From positions 1,426,001-1,490,000 of the forward strand of contig JAUIFE010000001.1 of assembly GCA_030429565.1 (NCBI GenBank): a stretch of 64,000 nucleotides of DNA, written 5' to 3'. The DNA is from Holophagae bacterium. Its GTDB lineage: Bacteria; Acidobacteriota; Holophagae; Acanthopleuribacterales; Acanthopleuribacteraceae. The notes beneath the pieces were generated by a model. It was not told the DNA's origin and did not search any database. It was given only the letters and a program-made list of their open reading frames with translations. This document shows positions 10,451 to 20,063 of the stretch, one piece after another. The translations under genes and the position numbers were made by a program. The stretch's first letter is position 1; each line of letters starts with the position of its first letter.

Positions 10451-11821
10451 AAATTTTTTACGTCTGCTTTCGTCATGGTGACTTTACTTATTACAAGTAC
10501 CGCACCGATTTTCAGCGGTGACGCCACCGCCGCGCCGGAATCCGTTGGTATGTCCTCAAGCAAACTCAACGATCTGTCGGCCGCCTTGCAAGCCTATGTC
10601 GATAACAACACCGTTGCCGGTGCCTCAGCCATTATTGCCCGCAACGGAGAAATCGTTTATCGCGAAAACTTTGGCCTTGCCGATCGCAAAACCCAGCGCC
10701 CCATGGACAACGACACCATTTTCCGCATTGCCTCGATGACCAAAATCATCGTCACAGTTGCCACCTATCAACTTATTGAAGACGGCGTCATTAGCAAAGA
10801 CACCCCCCTTTCCAACATCGTTCCCGGTTTTGCCAACCCGACGGTCATCGAATCGGTCCCCAATGAACCTCCCAGTGTTTACAGCACCCGCTTGGCGTCC
10901 AACGAGATCACGATTGACCACTTACTCGATCACACCTCAGGCTTGGAATACCGCTTTCACAACCACCCCGTGCTCGGCCCGCTTTATGCCGAAAACAGTA
11001 TTTGGGATGGTTTTAACACGGTTCCCGCGGACGGCCCCGCCACGGTCGGTGACTTGGTCGCCAACCGCCTCGCCGATCTGCCTTTGCTGTTCGATCCCGG
11101 TCAGGAATTCAACTACTCTTTGTCCCACGATGTCTTGGGTTTCGTCATTGAACAAGCAACCGGCAAGAAACTCTCGACCTATCTGCAGGAAAACATTTTC
11201 GACCCCTTGGAAATGGATTCCACCTTCTTCTTCACCCAAGATTTCGACCGCATCGACCGTTTGGCCACGGTGTACACCCCAGACGGCAACGGCGACCTGG
11301 TCGAATTGAGCCAACAACCTGTCGAGTTGTTTCCCAACTTTTTTGCCGATAGCGGTTACACCACTCAGGGCCCGCAAGCAGTATTTTCCGGCGGCGCCGG
11401 CTTGTCGGCGACATTAAACGACTTCTACCGTTTTGCACAGATGCTGGCCAATGGCGGCAAGCTCAAATCAAAAGACGGAACCACCACCGTACGCATCCTT
11501 AAAAACAAAACCGCCAAGGAGATCATGACCGTTGAGGACAGCGATCCCTTCATGGATCCCTTCACGAACCTGTTCGGTTGGTCCGGCTACAAATTCAATA
11601 ACGGCGCCGGCATTCACGTCGATCCCGCCCTCTCCGGCAAAGATAAAGTAGCAATTGGTCAAGTCACCTGGAACGGTGCCTTCAACACCTTCTTCTTTAT
11701 CGATCCCGAAGAAGATCTGGTTGCCGTTGTCATGACCCAACTGGTCCCATTTAACTTCACCCAGGTGCAATTGACCTTCGAAACCTTGACCTACGAGGCA
11801 ATTACGCAGAGCTACCAATAA
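10448..11821 (+). CDS. Secreted serine hydrolase, beta-lactamase/class C (EstB-like) family, paralogue 1
   Basis: The family includes class C beta-lactamases, D-Ala-D-Ala carboxypeptidases and EstB-type esterases, which form a serine acyl-enzyme. The 457-aa protein starts at TTG 10448, six bases after AGGGAGG. A signal peptide (about residues 1-24) sends it to the periplasm or outside. The nucleophile motif SMTK is Ser96-Lys99 and the second motif is Tyr223-Ser-Leu, as in esterase-like members rather than the YxN of true beta-lactamases. HTSG and a GGAGL segment are also present. A paralogue of nearly equal length follows 690 bases downstream under a copied promoter. The substrate is unknown; an esterase or peptidase role is more likely than antibiotic resistance. 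Confidence 0.88.
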   Translation: MKFFTSAFVMVTLLITSTAPIFSGDATAAPESVGMSSSKLNDLSAALQAYVDNNTVAGASAIIARNGEIVYRENFGLADRKTQRPMDNDTIFRIASMTKIIVTVATYQLIEDGVISKDTPLSNIVPGFANPTVIESVPNEPPSVYSTRLASNEITIDHLLDHTSGLEYRFHNHPVLGPLYAENSIWDGFNTVPADGPATVGDLVANRLADLPLLFDPGQEFNYSLSHDVLGFVIEQATGKKLSTYLQENIFDPLEMDSTFFFTQDFDRIDRLATVYTPDGNGDLVELSQQPVELFPNFFADSGYTTQGPQAVFSGGAGLSATLNDFYRFAQMLANGGKLKSKDGTTTVRILKNKTAKEIMTVEDSDPFMDPFTNLFGWSGYKFNNGAGIHVDPALSGKDKVAIGQVTWNGAFNTFFFIDPEEDLVAVVMTQLVPFNFTQVQLTFETLTYEAITQSYQ

Positions 11822-11824
11822 ACA

Positions 11825-11888
11825 GAGTGAGACCGCTCACTCGGCAAAATTAAACCGACAAACCCTTGGTTCGGTTTTGCTTTTGTTC
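11825..11888 (+). terminator. Two hairpins after serine hydrolase 1
   Basis: GAGTGAG pairs with CTCACTC (11825-11831 with 11836-11842) directly after the stop codon. A second stem, AAACCGA with TCGGTTT (11852-11858 with 11871-11877), is followed by a T-rich run and fits a Rho-independent terminator. Confidence 0.65.
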
Positions 11889-12401
11889 TATATCAAATGA
11901 TCCACAGTCCGCGAAGGTCACGGCATCTTCCCAATTTGGGGGCCGTGACTTTCTCGTTTTCAGGCCTCGCCTTACAGATAACAGCGTGAGCCCCGTCACC
12001 AAAAAACAACTTTCCTAACAAATGCGAAACACACGCGGGCCGAGAAACACAGGTTCGGCAAAGACAAAATATCAAGGCAAGGGTCGCATGGGCCTTGAAT
12101 TGACCACAAACAAACCCTGATTATTCATTTTTAAGACCTCACCTTTTTTCACAACAACCTATTTATTTACAAAAGCGACCCCTTGAGGCCATACGCCGTC
12201 ATAGTCTATTATCAAAAGAAGTTATCTGTACCCTTTGCCATTTTTTTTCGGATTTTTTCGTCGAAACAGATTCCGTCGAAAATCTCTCGAGCAAAGCGAA
12301 AGCTCAAGGCTTCCAGTCAGTTCGCTTTCGAACTCAGCTTTAGGGAATTTTTGTCGTCATTTTCACCACATAAAAACCCGACAAAATCACCAAAAAGGCA
12401 C
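11889..12401. other. Non-coding A/T-rich spacer between the two hydrolase genes
   Basis: About 510 bases hold no convincing gene. A long open frame through 12183-12842 merely runs into the next gene in the wrong frame. The region ends at the promoter of the second hydrolase. Confidence 0.5.
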
Positions 12402-12430
12402 TTGATCACCCGTCATTTTGCCCCTATATT
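12402..12430 (+). promoter_or_regulatory. Sigma70-type promoter of the second serine hydrolase gene
   Basis: TTGATC (12402-12407) and TATATT (12425-12430) are spaced by 17 bases, exactly as at 10341-10369. The bases around the -10 box (CCCCTATATTGAC) are identical in the two copies, while most of the DNA between promoter and leader differs. Confidence 0.7.
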
Positions 12431-12479
12431 GACTTCCGTCACCCAGCAAAGTTTCACAGATGTACAAATACGCCACCTT

Positions 12480-12510
12480 TCAACTTGGTCATTCAGGGAG
12501 GTTCAAGTTG
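12480..12510 (+). repeat. Conserved 31-base leader/start segment, copy 2
   Basis: Identical to 10420-10450. It holds the ribosome binding site AGGGAGG and the TTG start codon of the second hydrolase, and it decides the start of that gene against an upstream in-frame ATG at 12460. Confidence 0.85.
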
Positions 12511-13878
12511 AGCAAGCTCAAGTCTGCTATCGTCATTTCCATTCTTATGGTCGCATCCTTCTCTTCAGCCATAGCCGGAGAACTCACTATTCGACGTCCC
12601 GAGAAAGTAGGGATGTCGTCGGAAAAACTCGCCGATTTATCGGCCGCCATGCAAGGCTACGTCGACAACAAAACGGTCGCCGGCGTTTCGGTTCTGGTTG
12701 CTCGCCGCGGGCAAGTGGTTTATCGCGAAGACTTTGGTGTCTCCGATCTCAAAACCGAGCGCCCCATGCAGGACGATACCATTTTCCGCATTGCCTCCAT
12801 GACCAAGTTCATTGTCAGCATTGCCGCTTTTACGCTTATTGAAGACGGCTTACTCTGCCGCCACCACCGCCTCAGCGATTACATTCCCGCTTTCGCCAGT
12901 CCCGAGGTCATTGAGTCCATCGATGGCAGACCCCCAACCGAATACAATCTTGTACCGGCGCGCCGCCCCATTTATATAGAGAACCTGCTCGACCACACCG
13001 CCGGTTTTGAGTACCGCTTTCACAACCACCCCGTCCTCGGTCAGCTTTATGCCGAAAACGAAATTTGGGACGGATTTAACACTGTTTCCGAGGGCGGACC
13101 GCAAACCATTGGCGAACTGGTCGATCAACGCTTGGCCGAGCTGCCACTCCTGTTCGAGCCAGGCCGGGAGTTCACCTATTCACTGGCCCACGACGTTTTG
13201 GGCCACGTTATCGAAATCGTTTCAGGTATGAGCCTGGCCGATTACCTGCAGATGCGCATTTTTGGCCCTCTGGAAATGGACAGCACCTTCTTTTTCACAA
13301 ACGACGCCGACCAAATCGCGCGTCTCGCCACCGTTTACACACCTGACGGCGACGGCATCAAGGAATTGGGCAATGATCCCGTCGAATTGTTCCCCAACTT
13401 CTACGCTGACAACGGTTTTCCGTTCCAAGGACCCCAAAGCGTCTACTCGGGCGGTGCCGGCTTGTGCGCCACCTTAAACGACTTTTACCGCGTCATTCAA
13501 ATGGTTGAAAACGGCGGTCGTATCAAACCCAAATGTGGTTGGGGTCCTTCGATCCAAATTCTCAACTGTCGTTCGGTTTACAACCTGCTGCGGGTCCGCG
13601 ACCACGACCCCCGCATGGACCCTTTTACCGAGCAGTTCGGTTGGAAAGGCTACCGTTTTAACAATGGTGCCGGCGTCCACGTGGATCCGTCCGAATCCGG
13701 TAAAGCGGCCTCTATTGGCCAAATTAGCTGGAACGGCGCCTTCCACACCATGTTTTTCATGGATCCGGAACAGGAACTGATCGGGATTATGATGGCGCAA
13801 TTGGTGCCTTTCTTGGGCAACGATATGCAGGCTCAGTTCGAGAAACTGACCTATGAAGCCGTCACCGAATCCTACTAA
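12508..13878 (+). CDS. Secreted serine hydrolase, beta-lactamase/class C (EstB-like) family, paralogue 2
   Basis: This 456-aa protein is a clear paralogue of the preceding hydrolase along its whole length. The TTG start at 12508 follows the same ribosome binding site as in paralogue 1; an ATG at 12460 is in frame but lies upstream of that site. A signal peptide covers about residues 1-24. The catalytic motif SMTK is Ser97-Lys100 and the Tyr motif is Tyr224-Ser-Leu. Differences from paralogue 1 include extra cysteines (for example in LLCRHH, GLCATL and IKPKCG), which could form disulfides outside the cytoplasm. The pair is probably a local gene duplication including the promoter. The substrate is unknown. 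Confidence 0.88.
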   Translation: MSKLKSAIVISILMVASFSSAIAGELTIRRPEKVGMSSEKLADLSAAMQGYVDNKTVAGVSVLVARRGQVVYREDFGVSDLKTERPMQDDTIFRIASMTKFIVSIAAFTLIEDGLLCRHHRLSDYIPAFASPEVIESIDGRPPTEYNLVPARRPIYIENLLDHTAGFEYRFHNHPVLGQLYAENEIWDGFNTVSEGGPQTIGELVDQRLAELPLLFEPGREFTYSLAHDVLGHVIEIVSGMSLADYLQMRIFGPLEMDSTFFFTNDADQIARLATVYTPDGDGIKELGNDPVELFPNFYADNGFPFQGPQSVYSGGAGLCATLNDFYRVIQMVENGGRIKPKCGWGPSIQILNCRSVYNLLRVRDHDPRMDPFTEQFGWKGYRFNNGAGVHVDPSESGKAASIGQISWNGAFHTMFFMDPEQELIGIMMAQLVPFLGNDMQAQFEKLTYEAVTESY

Positions 13879-13918
13879 TTAAAGCCATGCCTATTGCAGG
13901 CACGCCATGACCTAGATC

Positions 13919-13956
13919 CGGCCGTTTGGGAATTGCCCCAAACGGCCGATTCTTTT
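13919..13956 (+). terminator. Strong Rho-independent terminator of serine hydrolase 2
   Basis: A 12-bp perfect stem (CGGCCGTTTGGG at 13919-13930 with its complement at 13937-13948) closes a 6-base loop and is followed by ATTCTTTT. Confidence 0.85.
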
Positions 13957-14944
13957 GCCAAATATGCCTCATAAAGGTCCTGTTCAGCGACGCCAAAAAG
14001 GACCGCTAGGACAATCTCCGTCTCCCCTAGCCACGTTTTTTATCCATTTTTGGCGTTATGACAAAAGAGCCATAGGCCGGGAATCTTAAGTCGCCGTAGG
14101 CGCACGAACGAATCCACCGCAAGACAATGGGCCGGCGGCCGGCTGCGTCACCCCACAATAAACATCACAAGCATTGCCAATAGGCCACGGCGATGGTCGA
14201 CGAGTTCCCACGCCACCATCGCCGAACGGACACCAGCCCCCCCTGATGAACCTAATTCTTAAGTAACAAATCGCACTAAGCGACCCGATCAGAAAGAAAG
14301 CCCGTGACAACGACACAAGCGCCGGTCTCGCTATGAACCGTTTTTCTTCGAAATTTTACGCCTGAAAAAAGAGAGCCGCACACGGAGGCGCAATCAAGGC
14401 AGGCGCCAATAAAAACGGCGAGCAAATGCACCTCAAAGTTAGCGCGACGAACAATGCGACATAGGTCAGGCCCAAACGTCGCATGACGGTCCGAACAGTC
14501 CATTCGGCAAACCCGAACCGGGAGCCCTTGCACAATCCAGCGGTGGCACGGAGCGACTCGCCCCCTGGGCCAACTGAACGATCCCCTGTGAAGACGCAAA
14601 CACGGTCAAAGGAATCGCAGTGAAAAAAACGCGGACGGGGCTGTACTAACCGAACCGCCGCTCAGCCAACACGCGCGAGACAGCGACACGAAACCCATTG
14701 CGAGCAAGGCAGATGGTAGCGGGAACACCACCGTTCTCGGCAGCAAGGGGCATTCAGCGCGACACCAAAGCCGTTCATCATGCCAAGAAGCTGCGCCTTG
14801 TCGCGCACCCAATCGGGTAGGAGACGGGTTTGCCCTCCGCCGTCCTCCCACACCACCGGGCATACGGTGCCGTACCACGGCGGTTCATTTCATTCTGCCC
14901 AGGCTGAGTTTGTACAGAGAAAGTGAGATGAGTCCGCGTCCAAT
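13957..14944. other. Gene-free stretch between convergent units
   Basis: Nearly 1 kb shows only weak open frames on the minus strand (14086-14878) with Cys/Arg/Trp-rich, non-protein-like composition and no ribosome binding sites. No RNA gene or mobile element is recognised. It may be the remnant of lost genes. Confidence 0.45.
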
Positions 14945-14945
14945 A

Positions 14946-14980
14946 AAGAAATGAAAAAGGGCGCCCAAATTAGGCGCCCT
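14946..14980 (-). terminator. Rho-independent terminator of the TonB-dependent receptor gene
   Basis: AGGGCGCC (14958-14965) pairs with GGCGCCCT (14973-14980) around a 7-base loop. Read leftward, the stem is followed by TTTTTCATTTC. It lies 26 bases past the receptor stop codon. Confidence 0.85.
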
Positions 14981-15005
14981 CTGAGAAACAATGAATCTTG
15001 CTGCT

Positions 15006-17069
15006 TTAGAAGCGTAGGTTTAAACCACCGACATAGCTGCGACCACGGCCGGGAAGACCATTGGGCAGAAAAGCGATGATGTTGTCAACGGTGTAGTAGT
15101 CTTCGTCAAAGGCGTTGAGAACGCGGAAATTGAGGGAGAAACTTTCGTTGACTTGATAGCTAGCGGCGAGATTCGCTTTGAAGAAGCTATCGATGGTCAC
15201 GAACTCACCGGAGGCTTCGTCAACCGCGGAGCTTTGAACCTCACTGTGGTAATAACCGTTCAAATTGAAGTTGAAGCGGCCGGCATTGTAGTTAAGGATC
15301 AGAGCACCCAAGGTTTCAGCAACCTGACGTGGGTTTTCTTCAGTGTCGAGGAAATTGGTGAAGGTCGCGCGCACGATGAAGTGCTTGCCCACCTGGAACT
15401 GGCCTTCAAACTCGATACCGGACAAATCTTGCTCGGCAACGTTTTGAGGTTGGAAGGCAACGGTACCACCACCTTGACTGAACTCAACCAACTGAACACC
15501 GTCATCAATGGTACTGTCGAAGTAGGTCAAGCTAAACTGACCACCGGAGAACTGCTGAATCCAAGCCAACTCAATGGTTTGAACGGTTTCAGGATCCAGG
15601 TTGCGGTTCCCAACGAAAGTCAAGTCAGTGTTGGTACGCTCACGTTGCGAAGGCGCGCGGAAAGCGCGACCGTACATCAACTTGAACTTGGAAGTACCGG
15701 GTGAGTAGATCAAAGCACCACGAGGGTTGAAAGAAGAGCCAAAGTCGTCGTAGTCATCGTAACGACCACCGATGATGGCTTTAAACTTGCCGAATTGGAT
15801 TTTGTCTTGCAGGTAAATGCCGAGAACTTCACGGGTCCCGGTTTCACCTAAACCGAAGGTTTCACGAACGTCGTTGTAGAATTCGATGGGGAATGGACCG
15901 CCGTTGAACAGCGCGGAAGCATCCCAGTTATTCTGCAAACTGACGTTTTCCAATTTGGCGCGACGGAAGCTGGCACCGAAGTAAAGCTGATTCTTTTCAG
16001 AGAAGCTCCAAACACCGTCAAATGAACCAATGGATTGGTTTGACAACAACACGGTACCACCGAAGGCGGCGTCGGGCTGATCGGTCAATCCAAAGGATTC
16101 CAAAACACCGCGTGGGAAAACAATGCCGTAGAAATCAGACTGGTTGCGCAAGTAGCCAATCGTACCTTTCAAATCCAGTTTGTCGTTTTTCACGAAGGTG
16201 TAGGAAACGTTGAAAGAAGAACTTTCTTCGTTGGAGTATTGCTCACCGTTGGAAACGTTGCCGAACTGGCGAAAATCTTCCTGGTGGCGTTGGGTATGAC
16301 GCAAGTTAACGCGCAGGCGTTCACCGGACAAGCTAACGTACCCGTCAAAACCCTCGATGGGGTCGTTGGTGGGGATGTTTTGGCCAAACCACTCAGGCAT
16401 TTGGTCGTAAGTATCACCTTCGTCGGCAAAACCGCTGGCAGACACGGAAAGGGTCATGCCCTCAACTTCCTGACTGACATTGGCATAAACTTCGCGACGG
16501 TTCCACGAACCGAAAGAGCCACCGGCTTCGTTGCGATCATTGCTGGTAACGATGTTAACAACACCCAAAAACGCGTTCGAACCGTAGAGGGCTGAACCCG
16601 GACCACGAATGATCTCAACCTGTTTGATGTTGGAAAGGGTCATATTGTTGTTGTACGGCCCCGCAACACCACGCCAGTAGTCGTTGAGACGCTGACCATC
16701 GATCAAGAACAGAACCTCGGGAGAACCGGGATCGGTACGACGACCACGGGAACTAACCGCGTCGTACCAAGTGCCGATTTCCTGTTGGCGTCCGGTTTGA
16801 AAACCAGGCACATAGTTCAACAGTTCTTGCAGGGTTTGAATCCCCATGTTCTGAATTTCCTGGCGGGAAAACACGGTAACGGATGAAGGTGCATCAGCAA
16901 CCGTTTCTTTTGATTTCGAGGCAACGGTGACCTCAACGTTGAGCAGGTCTTCCAGATCCATGCTCGCGAAGTCAATTTCATCTTGCGCCATTGCAACGGA
17001 TGAGACTGCAAAAAAAGCGAGAAACACAAACCAGGGGGATATCCCGAATCGGGATTTAAAAGAGCACAT
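15006..17069 (-). CDS. TonB-dependent outer-membrane receptor
   Basis: The product is an outer-membrane beta-barrel that takes up a ligand such as a siderophore, vitamin or glycan fragment with energy from TonB/ExbBD. The ATG at 17069 is preceded by GGAGG (17076-17080), so the 687-aa start is preferred over the adjacent TTG. A signal peptide ends near Ala-Met-Ala-Gln. Then comes a segment Leu-Leu-Asn-Val-Glu-Val-Thr-Val-Ala-Ser that resembles the TonB box/plug start of such receptors. A plug domain (VTVFSRQEIQNMG, YVPGFQTGR, LIDGQRLND, VEIIRGPGSALYG) and a 22-strand type barrel follow, ending in the expected terminal Phe (Leu-Arg-Phe). No ABC transporter or sigma/anti-sigma pair is adjacent, so the ligand is not indicated. 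Confidence 0.93.
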   Translation of the reverse strand: MCSFKSRFGISPWFVFLAFFAVSSVAMAQDEIDFASMDLEDLLNVEVTVASKSKETVADAPSSVTVFSRQEIQNMGIQTLQELLNYVPGFQTGRQQEIGTWYDAVSSRGRRTDPGSPEVLFLIDGQRLNDYWRGVAGPYNNNMTLSNIKQVEIIRGPGSALYGSNAFLGVVNIVTSNDRNEAGGSFGSWNRREVYANVSQEVEGMTLSVSASGFADEGDTYDQMPEWFGQNIPTNDPIEGFDGYVSLSGERLRVNLRHTQRHQEDFRQFGNVSNGEQYSNEESSSFNVSYTFVKNDKLDLKGTIGYLRNQSDFYGIVFPRGVLESFGLTDQPDAAFGGTVLLSNQSIGSFDGVWSFSEKNQLYFGASFRRAKLENVSLQNNWDASALFNGGPFPIEFYNDVRETFGLGETGTREVLGIYLQDKIQFGKFKAIIGGRYDDYDDFGSSFNPRGALIYSPGTSKFKLMYGRAFRAPSQRERTNTDLTFVGNRNLDPETVQTIELAWIQQFSGGQFSLTYFDSTIDDGVQLVEFSQGGGTVAFQPQNVAEQDLSGIEFEGQFQVGKHFIVRATFTNFLDTEENPRQVAETLGALILNYNAGRFNFNLNGYYHSEVQSSAVDEASGEFVTIDSFFKANLAASYQVNESFSLNFRVLNAFDEDYYTVDNIIAFLPNGLPGRGRSYVGGLNLRF

Positions 17070-17723
17070 CAAAGCCCTCCAAATTCACAGCTTAGATTGA
17101 ACTTCGTCACAAGTACGCCACGCATTCTTAGTCGCATGACGCATGAGGATTTCCCCACAGGAAAGCCGGAAAATCCCCAAAAATACGCGGCGACTCCAAA
17201 ACGGCAATAATCGACGTGCAGAATTGCTTCAGAAGAAGCTCTGCAAGTCTTTTTTTCCCATCACGTTGTCATTTTGGAGAAACTGCAGAAATCATTCCAT
17301 AAAGGCCGAGCGCTGTCAACCGATAACTAGGCGAAAATAGTCGTGCTCTTTCAAGCCAAACGCTTGATATTTTGACAACTTAGCTTTTTCGAGCGGCACC
17401 GAACCGAGACGAATGGACAATTTGGGTTTTTCGCAAAATCACACAAGTACTAAGGTGCCGTGAATTTGTATTTTTCCCGACACGCTCACGCTTTCTCACA
17501 AAAAAATCACACAACACCGCCCAATAAGGCTCACTTTCGCTGCATATTTTGCCATCATTTTTTTTTCAAGCTTAAAACCCGAAGATAACAAACAACTTTA
17601 GTAACGGCACTACAGGCACAGCAGGGTCGTCACCACCATCTCGTCTCCGAAAAAACGGCGAGAACCCAAAACGCGATAACAAACGCGTCGCGATGCCGAC
17701 CGGCACCGCGACACTGCGGTCGT
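17070..17723. other. A/T-rich intergenic region between serA and the receptor gene
   Basis: About 650 bases upstream of the receptor start hold no gene. The sequence is A/T-rich and carries the receptor promoter somewhere, but no box pair is strong enough to name. No clear terminator for serA is visible at its left end. Confidence 0.45.
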
Positions 17724-19007
17724 TTATTCGATGATGGTGTGGTCGCCGTCTTCGTCGGAGACCAACTTGCGCGTGCGGATCGTGCCCGGCACTTCGCTGA
17801 GTTGCTGACGGATTTTGGCCACTTTTTCGCGACCGTGGGCGGCGTCAATGTCCAACACAACGAAACCGATATGCTCGGTCGTGCGCAGGTACTGACCCAA
17901 AACGTTAATGGCTTCGTCACCGACGATGTCGTTGATTTTCTGCAGCACACCGGGACGGTTGTGGTGAATGTGCAGTAAGCGAATGGTACCGGGCGAATGG
18001 GTCAGGTTGACGCCGGGGAAGTTAACGGCGCCAATGGTCGAGCCATGGGTACAATAATTGATGAGTTTGCCGGCAACCTCGCGACCGATGTTGCGCTGCG
18101 CTTCTTGGGTCGAGCCGCCAATGTGCGGTGTCAGGATGACAGACTCTAGGCCGACAAGCGGGCTTTCAAACGGATCGTTGTTGGAGGCCGGCTCCTTGGG
18201 AAAGACGTCGACAGCGGCGCCACCGAGCGCCTCACTGCGAATGGCGTCGGCCAAAGCCTCAACCACGACGACGTTGCCGCGACTGGCATTAATAAGGTAA
18301 GCGCCTTCTTTCATAAGACCGATTTCCTTGGCGGTCATCATGTCTTTGGTGTCGGGTGTGGCGGGCACGTGCAGCGACACCACATCGGAAATTTTGAGCA
18401 GCTCTTCGAGGCTGGTCACCTGGCGGGCATTGCCCAAAGGAAGTTTGGTCAGCACGTCGTAGTAGACAACTTCCATGCCCATGGCCTCGGCCAAAACCGA
18501 GACCTGCGAGCCGATGTGACCGTAACCGACAATGCCCATGCGTTTTCCGCGTACTTCGTAGCAGCCGGTGGCGGATTTGTTCCACTGACGGCGGTGGGCG
18601 GCCATGCTGTTGGGGAAAACTTTACGCATCATCATAATGGTGTGACCAATGACCAACTCGGCAACGGAGCGCGTGTTGGAGTGCGGCGCGTTAAATACGG
18701 GCACACCGTGCGTGGCGGCGGTGGTCAGATTAACCTGGTTGGTGCCGATACAAAAACAGCCGACGGCCATCAGGCGCGATGCGGCGGGATGCTCGAGAAT
18801 TTCCTGCTTCAACTGGGTCCGCGAGCGAATCCCAATCATTTGGGCGCCGTCGAGTTTACTGAGCAAGGTTTCGCGATCAACGGCCTTGGGCAAGAGTTCG
18901 ACGTTGGTATAGCCGGCCTCGTGAAACACGTCCACGGCCGCTTGACTAATACCTTCAAACAAAACAATTTTAATTTCTTCTTTGGTGTAGATCGACCCCT
19001 GGGTCAT
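17724..19007 (-). CDS. serA: D-3-phosphoglycerate dehydrogenase
   Basis: SerA oxidises 3-phosphoglycerate to 3-phosphohydroxypyruvate with NAD, the first step of serine biosynthesis. The start ATG at 19007 follows GGAGG and overlaps the stop of the upstream phosphatase gene as ATGA, indicating translational coupling. The 427-aa protein has the 2-hydroxyacid dehydrogenase fold with the NAD loop GIVGYGHIGS near residue 150, the catalytic Arg in ASRGNVV and the catalytic His in TPHIGGSTQEAQ. An ACT domain at about 345-427 is the usual serine-sensing feedback module of the E. coli-type enzyme. SerA enzymes of this type can reduce 2-oxoglutarate to D-2-hydroxyglutarate, which fits the D-2-hydroxyglutarate dehydrogenase encoded divergently next door. 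Confidence 0.95.
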   Translation of the reverse strand: MTQGSIYTKEEIKIVLFEGISQAAVDVFHEAGYTNVELLPKAVDRETLLSKLDGAQMIGIRSRTQLKQEILEHPAASRLMAVGCFCIGTNQVNLTTAATHGVPVFNAPHSNTRSVAELVIGHTIMMMRKVFPNSMAAHRRQWNKSATGCYEVRGKRMGIVGYGHIGSQVSVLAEAMGMEVVYYDVLTKLPLGNARQVTSLEELLKISDVVSLHVPATPDTKDMMTAKEIGLMKEGAYLINASRGNVVVVEALADAIRSEALGGAAVDVFPKEPASNNDPFESPLVGLESVILTPHIGGSTQEAQRNIGREVAGKLINYCTHGSTIGAVNFPGVNLTHSPGTIRLLHIHHNRPGVLQKINDIVGDEAINVLGQYLRTTEHIGFVVLDIDAAHGREKVAKIRQQLSEVPGTIRTRKLVSDEDGDHTIIE

Positions 19008-19660
19008 AACCAAGCCTCCAGAATGTTTGCCAGCTCTTGAGTATTGCGCGCTTCGGGACAACCGGTGGCGACCACGGCCTCACGACGCGCATGTTCGGTG
19101 TAAGCAACAAAATGATTGACGATCCCGGCGGCGAACAAGGCGTGATCGGTCATACCGTCACCGATGGCGATTTTGGTTTCGTCGCGTTCGCGGAATAGAG
19201 GCTCACAACCCACAATTTTGTTGGTGCTGAAGGGATCGTTTTCGTCCATCCCGACAAAAACACCGTCGGCATCCCAGCGCAGGCGCACGGCGTGAACCCG
19301 CTCGGCGGGAATGCCCAAGACGGCGGCCACGGGAACAATGGCTTCCCACAAACCACCGGAAACGATGCGCACATCAATGCCGCGCTGCAACAAGTTGCGC
19401 ACCAAATCGGCCATGCCGTCGGTTAACCAGGCGGTACCGTCCCGGCCAAAGGCTTGGAGCAGGGCCAACGTGGGCTGGGCCACCGCCAAACGGCGCGCCA
19501 AGGATTGCTTGAAATCGAGCTTGCCTTCCATGCCCTCACGCGTAATGGCCTCTATTTGCGCCATTTTCTCGGGGGCGTCGGCCAAGACCGGCTTCAGAAT
19601 TTCTTCTAAACTTTCACACGTCAACAAGGTCGAATCGAAGTCGAAGATGACAATGGTCAT
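19004..19660 (-). CDS. serB: Phosphoserine phosphatase, HAD superfamily
   Basis: This 218-aa HAD phosphatase is predicted to hydrolyse O-phosphoserine to serine, the last step of the pathway. Motif I is FDFDSTL at residues 6-12 with the nucleophile Asp, motif II is the Ser of VSGG, motif III includes a Lys (STNKIVG) and motif IV is GDGMTD. It is the first gene of the serB-serA operon and its stop overlaps the serA start by four bases. Length fits SerB without an ACT domain. A different phosphomonoester substrate is possible, but the pairing with serA makes phosphoserine the best call. The transaminase SerC is not in this window. Confidence 0.88.
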   Translation of the reverse strand: MTIVIFDFDSTLLTCESLEEILKPVLADAPEKMAQIEAITREGMEGKLDFKQSLARRLAVAQPTLALLQAFGRDGTAWLTDGMADLVRNLLQRGIDVRIVSGGLWEAIVPVAAVLGIPAERVHAVRLRWDADGVFVGMDENDPFSTNKIVGCEPLFRERDETKIAIGDGMTDHALFAAGIVNHFVAYTEHARREAVVATGCPEARNTQELANILEAWL

Positions 19661-20063
19661 GGGCGTTCCGTTGTGTTTTCAAAATTGGGATGGGCACATT
19701 ATAGGTTGAGCACGAGGACCAAAGCAAGCCGAAGCTACATTCAACAAAAATCTGAGAACCACGGTGCCAACAGCAAATTCCCGCGCTTCACAAATTACCC
19801 GCAAGCCGAACGACACCCAGGCGCGATTATTTACTAATGCCCGACAAATACCGTTCCGATTGAAGTAAAGACTCCCTTTGCCATCGGTTTCACAACCATC
19901 TCAAAACCCGCGCGGACAAGCTTCACAAGTGCCGAAAGATAGCCGGCACCCAAAGCTAAAACCTTCAAAGAACACACGTTATCATGTAAAATGCGTCATC
20001 GCTCGTCAACCGTTCGGTGCGTTTTTTACCCACCGAACCACCCTGCCAACGGGAGGAACCCTT
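19661..20063. other. Divergent regulatory region between serBA and the ydiJ-like gene
   Basis: About 400 bases separate the two divergent units. In-frame sequence upstream of the TTG at 20064 is low in protein character, which supports treating it as non-coding. No operator could be defined. Confidence 0.5.

Noticed and set aside
12183..12842. A 219-codon open frame upstream of the second hydrolase
   Set aside because: It overlaps the hydrolase start in a different frame and includes its promoter; the hydrolase frame has the family motifs.
10448..13878. Beta-lactamase resistance genes
   Set aside because: The SxxK motif is shared by the whole family, but the second motif is Tyr-Ser-Leu rather than YxN and the context has no AmpR-type regulator, so a resistance call is not supported.
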